Assembly (NCBI RefSeq): GCF_921293095.1
Contig: NC_060246.1
Location: forward strand, 92,749,030-92,813,029
Direction: 5' to 3'
DNA from: Ischnura elegans
Lineage: Eukaryota; Arthropoda; Insecta; Odonata; Coenagrionidae
DNA length: 64,000 nucleotides
The translations under genes and the position numbers were made by a program. Shown here piece by piece: positions 35,900 through 46,844 of this stretch (positions within the stretch are counted from its first letter, which is position 1; each line of letters opens with the position of its first letter). The notes under the pieces are model-generated. The model saw only the letters and a list, made by a program, of their open reading frames with translations. It was not told the origin of the DNA and did no database searches.

Positions 35900-36960
35900 C
35901 TAACATTTTTCAGGGACTGGTTTGCTTTTTATTGTATTACTTTCGAAATATGGATGTCATAGGGCACAATTCTTTTAGACATGACAGTAAATGAATGTGA
36001 CCATTTAGTACCGTCATCTTTTAACCCCCCGAAACCCCCTAAAAAATTAAAATTAGCATATAAGTAGCTTTGTCGGGTACCTTTCGTCACAATTCCGCCG
36101 CTTTTCCAATCCTTACCACTCATCGCTACGGAATTGATGTGGACGATTGATGACCGCTGGCAGTAAAAACCTATAAACCCCCGGTAAACCCACATACACC
36201 CCCCCCCCCAAAAAATTTTTTCAAATAAGTCTACTTTTTCGGTACTTTTCGTGACTATTCCACCGCCCCCAACGACTCATCCCCCCGAAATTTATGTGAA
36301 TGGATGGTGACCGCCAGGAGTACACACATTTAAACCCCCGGTATCCCCGTGAAATCCCCCCCAAATGTAAAATGTGTCATTTAGTCTCCTATTTGGGAAC
36401 TTCTCGCAAACATTACGCCGCACTACCCGTCCCCTCTGAGCTCTAGATCCGGAATATTTGGTGAGGGCGAGCCACCGTAAACCATACGGGAAAAAATACC
36501 AGAACACCCCCGATTACCTCCTGGAACATCGCCGAAAAAAAATAAAACAAATTTAAACTCGCCTTTCCGAATAGTTTTCGACACAATTTAACCGGTGCCC
36601 CTACCACTTATTAAAACCCCCGATAACCCCGTGAATCCTCCCAAAAAATTTCTAATAAATAGCCTATCCAGGGAAAAGAATCGTAAGACCACTCTTCCGG
36701 TCCCCTAGGACTTATCGGCACGGAATTTATGAGAACTTTTAGTGACCACTGGTTTAACACAAGTATAAAACCCCCGGTATTCCGTAGGAACCCCCCGAAA
36801 AAAAAATGAAAAACTTGCCATTAAGTCTTCTTTTATGGGTACTTGTCGCCACTATTAATCCGCATTGCACTACCTTTTACAATCATCGCTACATGATCAC
36901 CCTGCACTTTTGGTCACCGCATGCATAACACATTAAAATCCCCGAATCCCCCTGGGCACC
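35900..36960 (+). repeat. degenerate C-rich tandem array, copy 1
   Basis: AAACCCCCGGTATCCCC-like words recur near 36019, 36176, 36331, 36502, 36619, 36768 and 36932, spacing 117-171 bp (about 155 on average). Each unit continues GGTACTTTTCGTCAC, then CGCCAC, then CACTCATCGCTACGGAATTTATG-like, then TGGTGACC. Parts of the unit stay open on the minus strand, but the frames contain stops and I do not call a gene. Confidence 0.75.
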
Positions 36961-36989
36961 CCTCTCGGTGGGGAAGACCATTTATAAGG

Positions 36990-37444
36990 GCTAGGCGGAG
37001 CAGCCGCGGGGGGGCTCCTCAACCCCAAGGCGGCGAAGCCGCCCCACAACGAGGAACTGGCGTAGGCGAGGGGGAGCTTCAGCAACCCCCGGGCGGCGTA
37101 GCCGCTCCGATGTTCAAGCGGCGCAACCGCTGTGGACTCCCCTCACCTCTGGGCGGCGAAGCCGCCCCTTAAACGAATGACGGTGAAACAGTTCCGAAAT
37201 GCCCTCGCCCTCTGGCACACTAAACCCCCAGGCGGCGAAGCCGCCCTTCAGCGAGGAACGGCGAAGCCGTTCCGAGGAATGAGTGGGGCACCTCCCTACC
37301 CCCTGGCCGGCGAAGCCGGCCCCTAGCCGTGTTGAGATTATTCGAACTTCAAAAGTCTTCGAACGACCACAAATGTAGACGGCGAAGCCGGAACCGGGGT
37401 TTTAAGGGGCGGAGCCCCTTAACGAGCGCGCGGAGCGTGCGAGT
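36990..37444 (+). repeat. GCGNAGC mini-hairpin block, copy 1
   Basis: Ten GCGNAGC heptamers occur at 36995, 37033, 37096, 37156, 37235, 37261, 37310, 37382, 37409 and 37430. Their flanks differ but remain self-complementary: GGCGGC/GCCGCC, GGAACGGC/GCCGTTCC, GGCCGGC/GCCGGCC, TTAAGGGGC/GCCCCTTAA. The central triplet is GAA, GGA or GTA. d(GCGNAGC) is a known, unusually stable DNA mini-hairpin. Confidence 0.85.
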
Positions 37445-37448
37445 CCCT

Positions 37449-38180
37449 TATATATACAGCCGGATGTGTGACATACTCACTCACTCATGGATACAAATTC
37501 ACAGCCAAAACTGTGATAGATGTGGAAATTTGACTTATTGGACGTAAAAGTAAAAAAAAATTCATCGGGAGGAAAAATCTGAAAACTCGAAAAAGTCGAT
37601 TAGTTTTCGAGATATATCGACTTGAATTAACATGGGAGCCTTATGGGACTAAAACTTTTTCGGTTTTATTTCGTATTTTTAAACGTCGTAGGAACATGAT
37701 ATTCAATAGACATAAACGAGATTTTTTGATTGATTTTTTGGTACGGTTGTCATAACGGTGTATTTATATTTACTATTTTTTATCATTTTTTTAAAAATTT
37801 CCAATGCTTTTCTTACGGGACTAACTTTGGAATTTTTTTTGACCAACTTGCAATAATCGTAGGACAAATTCCTTGAAACGCAAGATACTAGATTTTTTGC
37901 TTGATTTTTTGGCTATCTTGGAATATTCACAAGTCGAAAGAATTCCGAGGAATAAACGATTTTCGATTTTCCATTGTCGAGGAGACGAATATTAAATTTC
38001 GGATTTCGGCTTTGAGACTTCGGCATATGAAAATTTGGAATCTCCGTGAAAACCCTTAGAGGGTACTCCGTACCCTCACGCCCTACCCTGTTTTTCCGAT
38101 AACCCTCTTGGTTAATTCATAATAAAATTCCGAAAAATATCCTGCACGTGAGAAAATCATTGTCGCCATTATTTTGTGAA
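37449..38180 (+). repeat. second start module, directly abutting copy 1
   Basis: Begins TATATACAGCCGGATGTGTG, then ACTCACTCACTCATGGATACA, a diverged version of the start at 35203. It lies head to tail with the hairpin end at 37444. The rest is AT-rich, non-coding, and leads into the 648-bp array. Confidence 0.6.
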
Positions 38181-40123
38181 GCACACGATCTTGAATAACT
38201 TGGCAACCGTTCAAGTTAGAGGAATGAAATTTTCAGGGTAATACTATTATCAAAAAGGACAACTTTTGAAATGATAACCATTCCACTCGATCGATTCATG
38301 TGAGAGTTATATCGATACCAATCTCCTTGGATACGCTTTATTCGCTAATAACTTTCTCGTTATTCAAAGTATGAATACAATAATTCAAATGTAATACTAA
38401 AGTTGACGTGCTTAATCTGCCAAAAGTTAAATCAAGCGGATCGAATAATTAGAAGCGAAGTTATAATCGATCCAATGGTGCATTCGATATATGTCTTTTT
38501 CAGACTTGTTTACATAGTTACGGGGATAAAATTTTTAATTATTTGCTTGGACAGCAACGTACTATACGTACATGTAAAATATTTTGTTGAGTAATGATTC
38601 CTTTGGAAGATATATCGAAATGAAATAATTTCGATAGGTCTAATTTTCTCCTTTGTTATGGACCGTAGATGCCCGAAATTTTTAGGATAGTACGTGATTG
38701 GTGATATAAGATTTCTGTTATATTTTGGTCTCCATGGCAACCATAGTTTCAACTTTATGCCGAAATATATTTTCAATGTAAAGTAAATGGGGATATATCA
38801 AAATCGTTTTTACAAATATCCTCACAAGCACACGATCTTGAATAACTTGGCAACCGTTCAAGTTAGACAAACGAAATTGTCAGGGTAATACTATTATCAA
38901 AAAGGACAACTTTTGCAATGATAACCAATTCTCTCGATATATTAATGTGTGAGTTATATCGATACCAATCTCCTTGGATACGCTTTCTTCGCTAATAACT
39001 ATGTTGTTATTCAAGATATGAAATCGTAATTCAAATGCAATTCTAAAGTTGACGTGCTTAATCTGGCAAAAGTTAAATCAGGCGGATCGAATTATTAGAA
39101 GCGAAGTTATAATCGATCCAAGGGTGCATTCGATACATGTCTTTTTCAGACTTGTTTACATAGTTACGGGGATAAAATTTTTAATTATTTGCTTAGACAG
39201 CAACGTACTATACGTACATGTAACATATTTCGATGAGTTATGATTCATAATGAAGATATATCGAAATGAAATAATATCGATATGCTTCATTTTCTCCTTT
39301 GTTATTGAATGTAGATGTCTGAAATTTTTAGGATAGTACGTGATTGGTGATATAAGATTTCTGTTATCTTTTGGTCTCCGTGGAAAACCATAGTTTCAAG
39401 TTTATGCCGAAATATATTTTCAATGTAAAGTAAATGGAGATATATCTAACTCGTTTTATACAAGTTTCCTCACAAGCACACGATCTTGAATAACTTGGCA
39501 ACCGTTCATGTTAGATGAATGAAATTTTCAGGGTAATACTATAATCAAAAAGAACAACTTTTGCAATGATAACCATTCCACTCGATCGATTCATGTGAGA
39601 GTTATATCGATAACAATCTTCTTGGTTACGCTTTCTTCGCTAATAACTTTTTTGTTATTCAAGATATGAAATCGTAATTCAAATGCAATACCAAAGTTGA
39701 CGTGCTCAATCTGGAAAAAGTTCAATCAGGCGGATCGAATTATTAGAAGCGAAGTTATAATCGATCCAAGGGTGCATTCGATACATGTCTTTTTCAGACT
39801 TGTTTACATAGTTACGGGGATAAAATTTTTAATTATTTGCTTAGACAGCAACGTACTATACGTACATGTAATATATTTCGATGAGTAATGATTCATAATG
39901 AAGATATATCGAAATGAAATAATATCGATATGTCTCATCTTCTCCTTTGTTATTGAATGTAGATGTCTGAAATTTTTGGGATAGAGCGTGATTGGTGATA
40001 TAAGATTTTTGTTATCTTTTGGTCTCCGTGGAAAACCATAGTTTTAACTTTATGGCGAAATATATTTTCAATGTTAAGTAAATGGGGATATATCGATATC
40101 GTTTTATACAAGTTTCCTCTTTT
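38181..40123 (+). repeat. 648-bp tandem repeat, three copies
   Basis: GCACACGATCTTGAATAACT starts units at 38181, 38828 and 39476, periods 647 and 648 bp. Similarity is high across the full unit. Each holds a 63-64 codon plus-strand frame (near 38403, 39049, 39697) that stays open in all three, but it begins at TTG and has no recognised domain. Diverged half-units appear again at about 40320-40590 and 41760-42010. Confidence 0.9.
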
Positions 40124-40261
40124 GCGAGATTAATAAAAATATAAGGACATGATCCTTACCATAGAGGTCACATTTAGCAATGATGAACATCCCGCTCTAC
40201 CCGTTTTCCAACAAGAAAAATCGAATCTAAAATGCTGGAATTCGATTTGTCGCTTACATAT

Positions 40262-41415
40262 TTTTTTATTTAATTATGAAAGGGACTTAAACTCTTACCG
40301 GTAGATAAAGAAAGGTACAAAACAAGATAAAAATTTCAATAAACTAATGCAGTCGTTATAGTTGACGTTGTGTTCGATAAAATTGTGTACTGTAGAGATT
40401 CCTTTTGCAGACCTTTTACTATAGTTGCTGGGATAAGACTTTTAACGGTATGCTAGAAGGTAACTTACGATTCATACATATAAAATATTTTGCAGAAGTA
40501 CATCCCCTTTTCAAGATATGTCGATATGAAATTATATCGATAAGTGTCATTTTCTCCTAGCATATTAACCGTACCTACCCCATATTTTTGTCTTTTAGTA
40601 CGGTATTTATATTAAGGCCATCTTCAGCCAACAGAAACAAAACTGGATGGTTTACTCACGCGATAAAAGATGTCACGTCAAATTATTTCGTTGTAAAAAA
40701 CACGGTTTTCCCATATTTAAGCCACGAACAGAGATACTTTGGTCTTATTTATTGTCATTGCGATTGCCAATCTAATTAGAAATTGAACCCGTATGTATTC
40801 ATTTGGCACATCTGTCGGAATAATAGGGATTCGTGGCAGTAATACATCTCCTTGGAACATGCTATTTATATCTTAGTGTGATGGGAAAATATTTCAAACG
40901 GCATAAACAATATTGACGGTCGTCAAGGGAAAGGTAAGCGAAACACGCTAAACTTGAACCTTTTTTGGATGTTTATTTCTAAATTCAGTGTAAATCAGGT
41001 ATAAAACGAAATGGATCTGCAGCATTAAGAAAGTGCAATTCTTTCCCTTTCGAATGATATGTGGCTTAACTTAATGTGACCATTTCCACTAATTTTAATG
41101 TGCAAATACAAATACGTCTGCAGGCATTAAAGATTTGATTTACATGTATTTCTTATGGAAATGACTCATGGCACATTCCAGGGACTCATGAGCCCAAGAA
41201 GCTCAATAAGAAACCAATCAACTCTTCTTAATCATAACTCCCGATCCCCGTTACGTAATATCAGGTGAAGGATAACGAAAATGATATTTCCTCATAACAT
41301 GTTCTACGAAATGAAGTTAACAGTTTCTTACAGCGTCGTTGATTACTCAGAAAAATTAAAATATTCGGATACTCAGAAAATTACGATTTACAAAGGATTA
41401 ACACAACATTTCGTG
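40262..41415 (+). repeat. 1.45-kb direct duplication, first copy
   Basis: Matches 41700-42866 at an offset of 1437-1453 bp. Identity is very high over 40735-41400, for example TTGGTCTTATTTATTGTCAT and GTGGCTTAACTTAATGTGAC. The tail (41445-41690) instead resembles 44860-44960 and 45165-45360 (TAACTTAATTCAA.TAAAGTAG, TGCACTCT). Confidence 0.8.
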
Positions 41416-41699
41416 AAACTATTCCTGACCAAGCGTTCGATTTTTACCATCGAGCGGGAGTGAAAGTGACTTTGAATCAACGATATAACTCTTCGTGGGG
41501 AGTTTAATTAACTTAATTCAAATAAAGTAGTTAAATAACACACTCATTTAAATGAAATGTGCACTCTATTGTCGTTCCGACCAGAATAACAGCCTATTTA
41601 TGTCACCAAGTTATAGCCAACGTTTCGAATTATTTTAAATAATAATCAGGGCTATGAATAAGATTAATAGATACACAGCAGGTATTTCTCCCTTATATC

Positions 41700-42866
41700 T
41701 GTTTTATTTATTTAGGTTAGGGACTGAAACTCTAGTTGGTAGATAAAAATAAGGTACAAAACGAGATAAAAGTTAAAGAAAAGTAATGCAGCAGTTACAG
41801 TTGAAGTTTTAATCGAAAAAATTGTGCGTTTTATACATCGCTTTTGCAGACCTGTTACTGTATTTGCTGCGATAAGGCTTTTAATGGTATGATTGAAGGC
41901 AAGGTAGTATTCATACAAATTAAGTATTTAGCAGAACTACATCCTGTTATCAAGATGTATCGATATGAAGTTATATCAGTCGGTGACATTTTCTCCTACC
42001 ATATAAACCGTACCTGACCGAAATTTTTGTCTATTACCGCGATGAAATGTACGATATTTATAGTAATTCAATCTCTAGCCAACACAAATAAACTGGATGT
42101 TATACCGCACGCGATAAAACATGCCACGTAAAATTGTGTCTGCGTGAAAAACAAAGTTTTCCAATATCTAAGCCACAAACAGACATACTTTGGTCTTATT
42201 TATTGTCATTGCGATTGCCAATCTAATTAGAAATTGAACCCGTATGTATTCAATTGGCACATCTGTCGGAATAATAGGGATTCGTGGTAGTAATATATTT
42301 CCTTGGAACATGCCATTTATAATTTTGTGTGATAGAAAGATATTTCAAACGGCATAAACAATATTGACGGTCGTCAAGGGGACAGTAAGCGAAACACGCT
42401 AAACTTGAACCTTTTTTGGATGTTTATTTCTAAATTCAGTGTAAATCAGGTATAAAACGAAGTGGATCTGCAGCATTAAGAAAGTGCAATTCTTTTCCTT
42501 TCGAATGATATGTGGCTTAACTTAATGTGACCATTTCCACTAATTTTAATGTGCAAACACAAAAACGTCTGCAGGCATTAAAAATTTAATTTACATGTAT
42601 TTCTTATGGAAATGACTCATGGCACATTCCAGGGACTCATGAGCCCAAGAAGCTCAATAAGAAACCAATCAACTCTTCTTAATCATAACTCCCGATCCCC
42701 GTTACGTAATATCAGGTGAAGGATAACGAAAATGATATTTCCTCATAACATGTTCTACGAAATGAAGTTAACAGTTTCTTTCAACGTCGTTGATTACTCA
42801 GAAAAAATTAAAATATTCCGAAAATCACAGAAAATTACGATTTACAAAGGATTAACACAAGATTTC
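41700..42866 (+). repeat. 1.45-kb direct duplication, second copy
   Basis: Second member of the pair with 40262-41415. It ends with the GATAACGAAAATGATATTTCC sub-module that is also found in the terminal 2.2-kb modules, and leads straight into the second C-rich array. Confidence 0.8.
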
Positions 42867-42974
42867 CTGAACTTATTCCTGGCTATATAGTTAAAACTCT
42901 TCAATAATATACAACTATGCATATGATTTTAGGAAAGGCAATCGTTTCAGAAATAATTCAATCGATATATCCGC

Positions 42975-44050
42975 GAAAAAATAAAAATGGTGGACACTAC
43001 TCATTTGTTTCCCGGGAATGTCTTACTTTTTACTGTATTACTCTCAAAATATGAATGCCATATGGGCATCCTCTCTTACATATGATAGTTAATAAATGTG
43101 ACCATATATCTTCGAACCCCGGAAACACCAACAAAAATTAAATCATGCATATATGTCTCCTTTTTGGGTACTTTTCGTTACAATTACCCCAATTTTCCAA
43201 CCCCTACCATGTCACGGAAATTATGTGGACGATTGGTGACCCCGTTTCCCCAATACACCCCGAAAAAAGTTGAATTTTTCATTTTGAAGTCTACTTTTTG
43301 GGTACTTTTCGTCACAATTTCACCGCTGATCCCTACCCCCACGAATCATCCCTACGGAGGTCACGTGAAATACTGGTGACCGTAAGCAGTACACCCATAT
43401 AAACCCCAGGTATCCCCCTGAAACTCTCAAAAATGTAAAATGTGACATTAACTCTCCTTTTTGGGACTTTCTGGCCGACATTACGCCGCACTGCTCGTCC
43501 CGTCACACCTCTAGATATGGAATATTTGCCAATAAAGGGCCACCGTAAACCATACGGGATAAAAACCTGAAAACCCTCGATGACCTCCTGGAACCCCATC
43601 AGGAAATTTTAATTTTTTCAGGTCGCCTTTACGGGTAGTTTTCCTCACCATTCATCAGTGTTCCCTAAACCTACGAGTTATTAAAACCCCCGACAACCCC
43701 GTTAAACTTCCCAAAAAATAATTTTAGTAAAGGTCGCCTATTTGGGTATTTATCTCCAGAATTCCGCCACTGTTCCGGATCCCTGCGACTATCGGCACGG
43801 AATTTATGAGATCGATTTATTACCACTGGTTGACCACAAATATGAAACCCCCGGTATTTTGTTGAAACAACCCCTTAAAAATTAAAATTTCCAAATAGGT
43901 TTTTCTTTGATGGGTACTTGTCGCCGCCACTACGCCACATTGCCCTACCCTTTCCAATCATCGCAACAGAATTAATGTGGATTTTTGTTATCCGCACGCA
44001 TAATACACATTAAAACCCCTACATTCCTCTGGAGCCCCTGTCGGAGGAGG
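42975..44050 (+). repeat. degenerate C-rich tandem array, copy 2
   Basis: Same order of units as 35900-36960 but more diverged: AAATGGTGGACACTACTC start, repeated AAACCCC..GTAT words, GGTACTTTTCGTCAC words, and the CACCGTAAACCATACGGGA unit near 43542. It ends with CCTGTCGGAGGAGGAGACC, matching the junction to the hairpin block in copy 1. Confidence 0.7.
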
Positions 44051-44180
44051 AGACCCGTCTAACCACCGAGGAGGCGAAGCCGCCCTTCAACCATTACTAA
44101 TAGATTTGACTTGACGAGGTCGGTCGTAGGGGAGAGTCGCTACCCGCGGTTGCGCCGCGGCTTCGCCGAATCTCGTTTCG
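44051..44180 (+). repeat. hairpin block remnant
   Basis: GAGGCGAAGCCGCCC at about 44070 and the imperfect GCGGTTGCGCCGCGGCTTCG at about 44147 are remains of the GCGNAGC block following the second C-rich array. The block is truncated here. Confidence 0.55.
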
Positions 44181-44198
44181 AAATATGCAAAAGTAAAA

Positions 44199-44317
44199 AC
44201 GTCTGCAGGTATTAAAAAGTAGCTTTATCTGCATTTCTTATGGAAACGACTCCGGACCCTTTCCAGGGCCTCATAGGCCCAAGAAGGTCAATGAGAAACC
44301 AGTGAACTCTTCTTTAC
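44199..44317 (+). repeat. third copy of an AACGTCTGCAGG segment
   Basis: AAACGTCTGCAGGTATTAAA through CCCAAGAAGGTCAATGAGAA repeats segments at about 41121-41230 and 42565-42670. It is more diverged than those two are from each other. Confidence 0.65.
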
Positions 44318-44416
44318 TGGGTTCCATTTTGGCGAATCTAGGCAAAAGAAAGATAAGATCAAAAGCTATACTGTACAGGGAAAGATATGAATGCAAATAT
44401 GTACTGCTATGAATGC

Positions 44417-44711
44417 CAGTGGCGCAGCGAGGGGGAGAGGTTATGTGGGATAGGTTCAAGGCTCTAAATAAGTTAAATATATTTTACTTACTTGGGTTAA
44501 TATAACTTTCGGAATAGTGCTAGAATTTATAAAAATATCCCTCACTAAGCCGTAAAAATCACCATTTTGAGCCTTTTACCTTAATTTTTTTTCCGGCGGA
44601 AGGCCTCCGCACCTCCCGCTTACCCTGGTGGTAATGCAATATACCTCCAAACCCCCCAGTATTAGTTGTGCCTGAAACCCCTCCTAGCCTTATTTCGTAG
44701 CTGCGCCCCTG
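44417..44711 (+). mobile_element. hAT-like MITE, copy 2 (295 bp)
   Basis: Begins CAGTGGCGCAGCGAGG and ends GTAGCTGCGCCCCTG; interior AAGCCGTAAAAATCACCATT matches copies at 28597 and 51754. It is inserted in the mosaic between two related segments (about 44334-44412 and 44742-44820). No clear target duplication here. Confidence 0.65.
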
Positions 44712-45424
44712 CCAGGAATCATGCGGTTAATGAATATGGCGAATCTTGGCAGATGAAAGATCAGATCGACAGCTATAGTAAACAAGGAAAGATACGAACG
44801 CAAGCATGTACTGTTTTCAATACATTCTCAAAATATATACTTAAGGGATCTTAGGGGAGTTTTAATCACTCAATTAAAATAGAAGAGTTACATAAGACAC
44901 TGAATTCAATGCAATTTGCACTCTAATGTTGTTCCGTCCCGAATAACTGTTTATTTATTTATACAACGCTTGACTTCATAGCAAAAATGCAAAATGACCA
45001 ATCTGGGAAGCGTAAGCGGTGCTGAAAGGTACCCTACGTGCACTCACGCGTAAGAGTTAGGGAAGAGTGTTTGGGGTACAGGAATCCCGGAGAGTGAACC
45101 GATTATCAATGGAGCCACACGAAACGTATGGAGTTCTTTGTTGACGCTACCTCTACGCTCAGGCAAGCGATCGATTTCAACCATGGAGTGGAAGTGAAAG
45201 CGACTTTGATGTAGCGATGTAACTTTTCGAGGTGAGTTTAAATAACTTAATTCAACTAAAGTAGGTAAATAACACACTGATTTCAATGCAATATGCACTC
45301 TTTTGTTTCAACCAGAATAACTGCCTATTTATTTCACGCATTATTACATAACAGAAAGCCTAAGCGACCAATTTCGACCACAATATTTCGCGCTGCGGCG
45401 ATGAAAATGGTTTGAATTAAAATT
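44712..45424 (+). repeat. diverged mosaic repeats
   Basis: Contains two further diverged copies (44857-44965 and 45165-45360) of the AACTTAATTCAA...AATGCAATATGCACTC segment also seen at 41490-41610. No gene seen. Confidence 0.5.
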
Positions 45425-45990
45425 ATTATTGTTAATATTGTAGAAAAATAACCCTCCTGGTTGTCGCACCCATGTACTTTGCTTTACCTTCCTGGCACAA
45501 TCTCTCGCGTAGCAGTGATGAATGTTGTTTTGAATGTAAATTTATGCGGAAAATGTTTGTGAAAAATCTTTAGTTAGTGGTTATGGGTGTCATCTAACCC
45601 TGATTTTCCTTAATGTTGCCCTCTCTCGCGTAACAGTAATGAACATGTTTTGGAATTTAAATTTTTATGGATAATAATAGTGAAAATACCTTGCGCAACT
45701 GGTTGTTACTAAAGTCTAACGCTGATTTGCGTTCGTGAAGCCATGCATCCCGTAAGAAATAAAAACATATTTTAGAATACCTATTTTTATTTATAATGTT
45801 AATGAAAATAACTTACATGCCTGGTGATAGTTTTTTTGTCTCGATAAGTCGCGTTCCTATTGCCATGTCTCGCATACCGTAGAAGAAAAAGTTTTAGAAT
45901 TGCTAATTTTAAAGATGTTAGAAAACATTAAACTTACAGGTCTGGTGATATTTCTGTTTCACTTTATTCCGCGTTCCTATAGCCAAATAG
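45425..45990 (+). repeat. 122-bp degenerate tandem repeat, about 4.5 copies
   Basis: CTCTCGCGTARCAGTRATGAA-like units recur with the CGT at 45508, 45629, 45751 and 45878, spacing about 121-127 bp. Each unit continues TTTT.GAAT, an AT-rich stretch, AAAAT.A.CTT and a CTGGT..T.GT word. Copies are strongly diverged, so the array is old. It is non-coding. Confidence 0.65.
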
Positions 45991-46840
45991 TAGGCTGCAT
46001 AATCAAATACATCTGTGGAAGTTAATCTGTCATGGAAATGGAATTGAAGTTATTACGGCCTATAAAATTATGCCTTATGCAGATGCACGCAGCAGCGTTA
46101 TTATTATTTCGACAGAAAATTAATTTACATAGCATCATTCAAACGCAGAATTTGTACTTTTTACAATACTTTGTGCTCCCTTCCTCGTACTTGTGACAGT
46201 AAGACGAAGTAAAGTAACACCTTATGCATTCCTAAAATGTTCTCCACTTAACATGAATAACGATTTCTTTCCGTCAACCTTTGTTCCAGTGAAAAGAATT
46301 AAAACCATCTTTGAATTTTACTATTTTCCGAAAATACGCATGCTATTAATTTCATACTCCCGACCTTGGGATACTATACGGGTGGTTACAGTTTACTAGG
46401 AAAGTTAATGAATGTTTTCAGGCTCTCTTCAATTTACTTTACTCGTTTGTTAAGTAAGTCATTTCGAAAAGCTTTCGAATCGTACACATAACGGGAGAAA
46501 ATGCAGTATTTCTCTATATTGTCATGTTTAGTCGCATTTTTGAGGTAAAAGAACACCAACGTTTTCGGAATCACTGTACAGCTTTCATTAAATGAATAAC
46601 TCTTATCACCTTCTATTTACGTATATTTGTATTTGGAATCTTGCGTTAAACCCGCATTTTAAATACAAACACTTAAGCCATACTTTACGTTCCAAGAACG
46701 GCAATTCCGTGTATGTACACTATGATCATTGTTTGGATAACTTACAATTTAACGTAACGCAGTATAATACTATCCAGACATTATTATAATTCACGAAATA
46801 TTTCATTTCACGCATTTTGTACCGCGTACTACTATACGTC
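45991..46840. other. no feature recognised
   Basis: AT-rich sequence between the 122-bp array and the GC-rich hairpin region. Frames of 65-68 codons are not recognised. Confidence 0.4.
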
Positions 46841-46844
46841 ATTT

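Larger units (their letters stand above)
35203..37444 (+). repeat. 2.2-kb module, copy 1 (start module, C-rich array, hairpin block)
   Basis: This matches 48837-51055 almost base for base over its length, with small indels. One such indel is an extra hairpin unit near 37152-37168. It begins TCTATATACAGCCCTTGTGG after an A and ends in a hairpin with arms TTAAGGGGC and GCCCCTTAA around GGA (37402-37422), then CGAGCGCGCGGAGCG. Near 35605-35780 is a sub-module (GATAACGAAAATGATTATT ... GATTAACACAAGG) that recurs at about 41265, 42715 and 49235. Confidence 0.85.

Noticed and set aside
36990..37444. CRISPR-like array of short palindromic repeats
   Set aside because: Spacing is irregular, repeat sequence varies outside the heptamer, and the context is an insect nuclear transposon mosaic with no cas genes.
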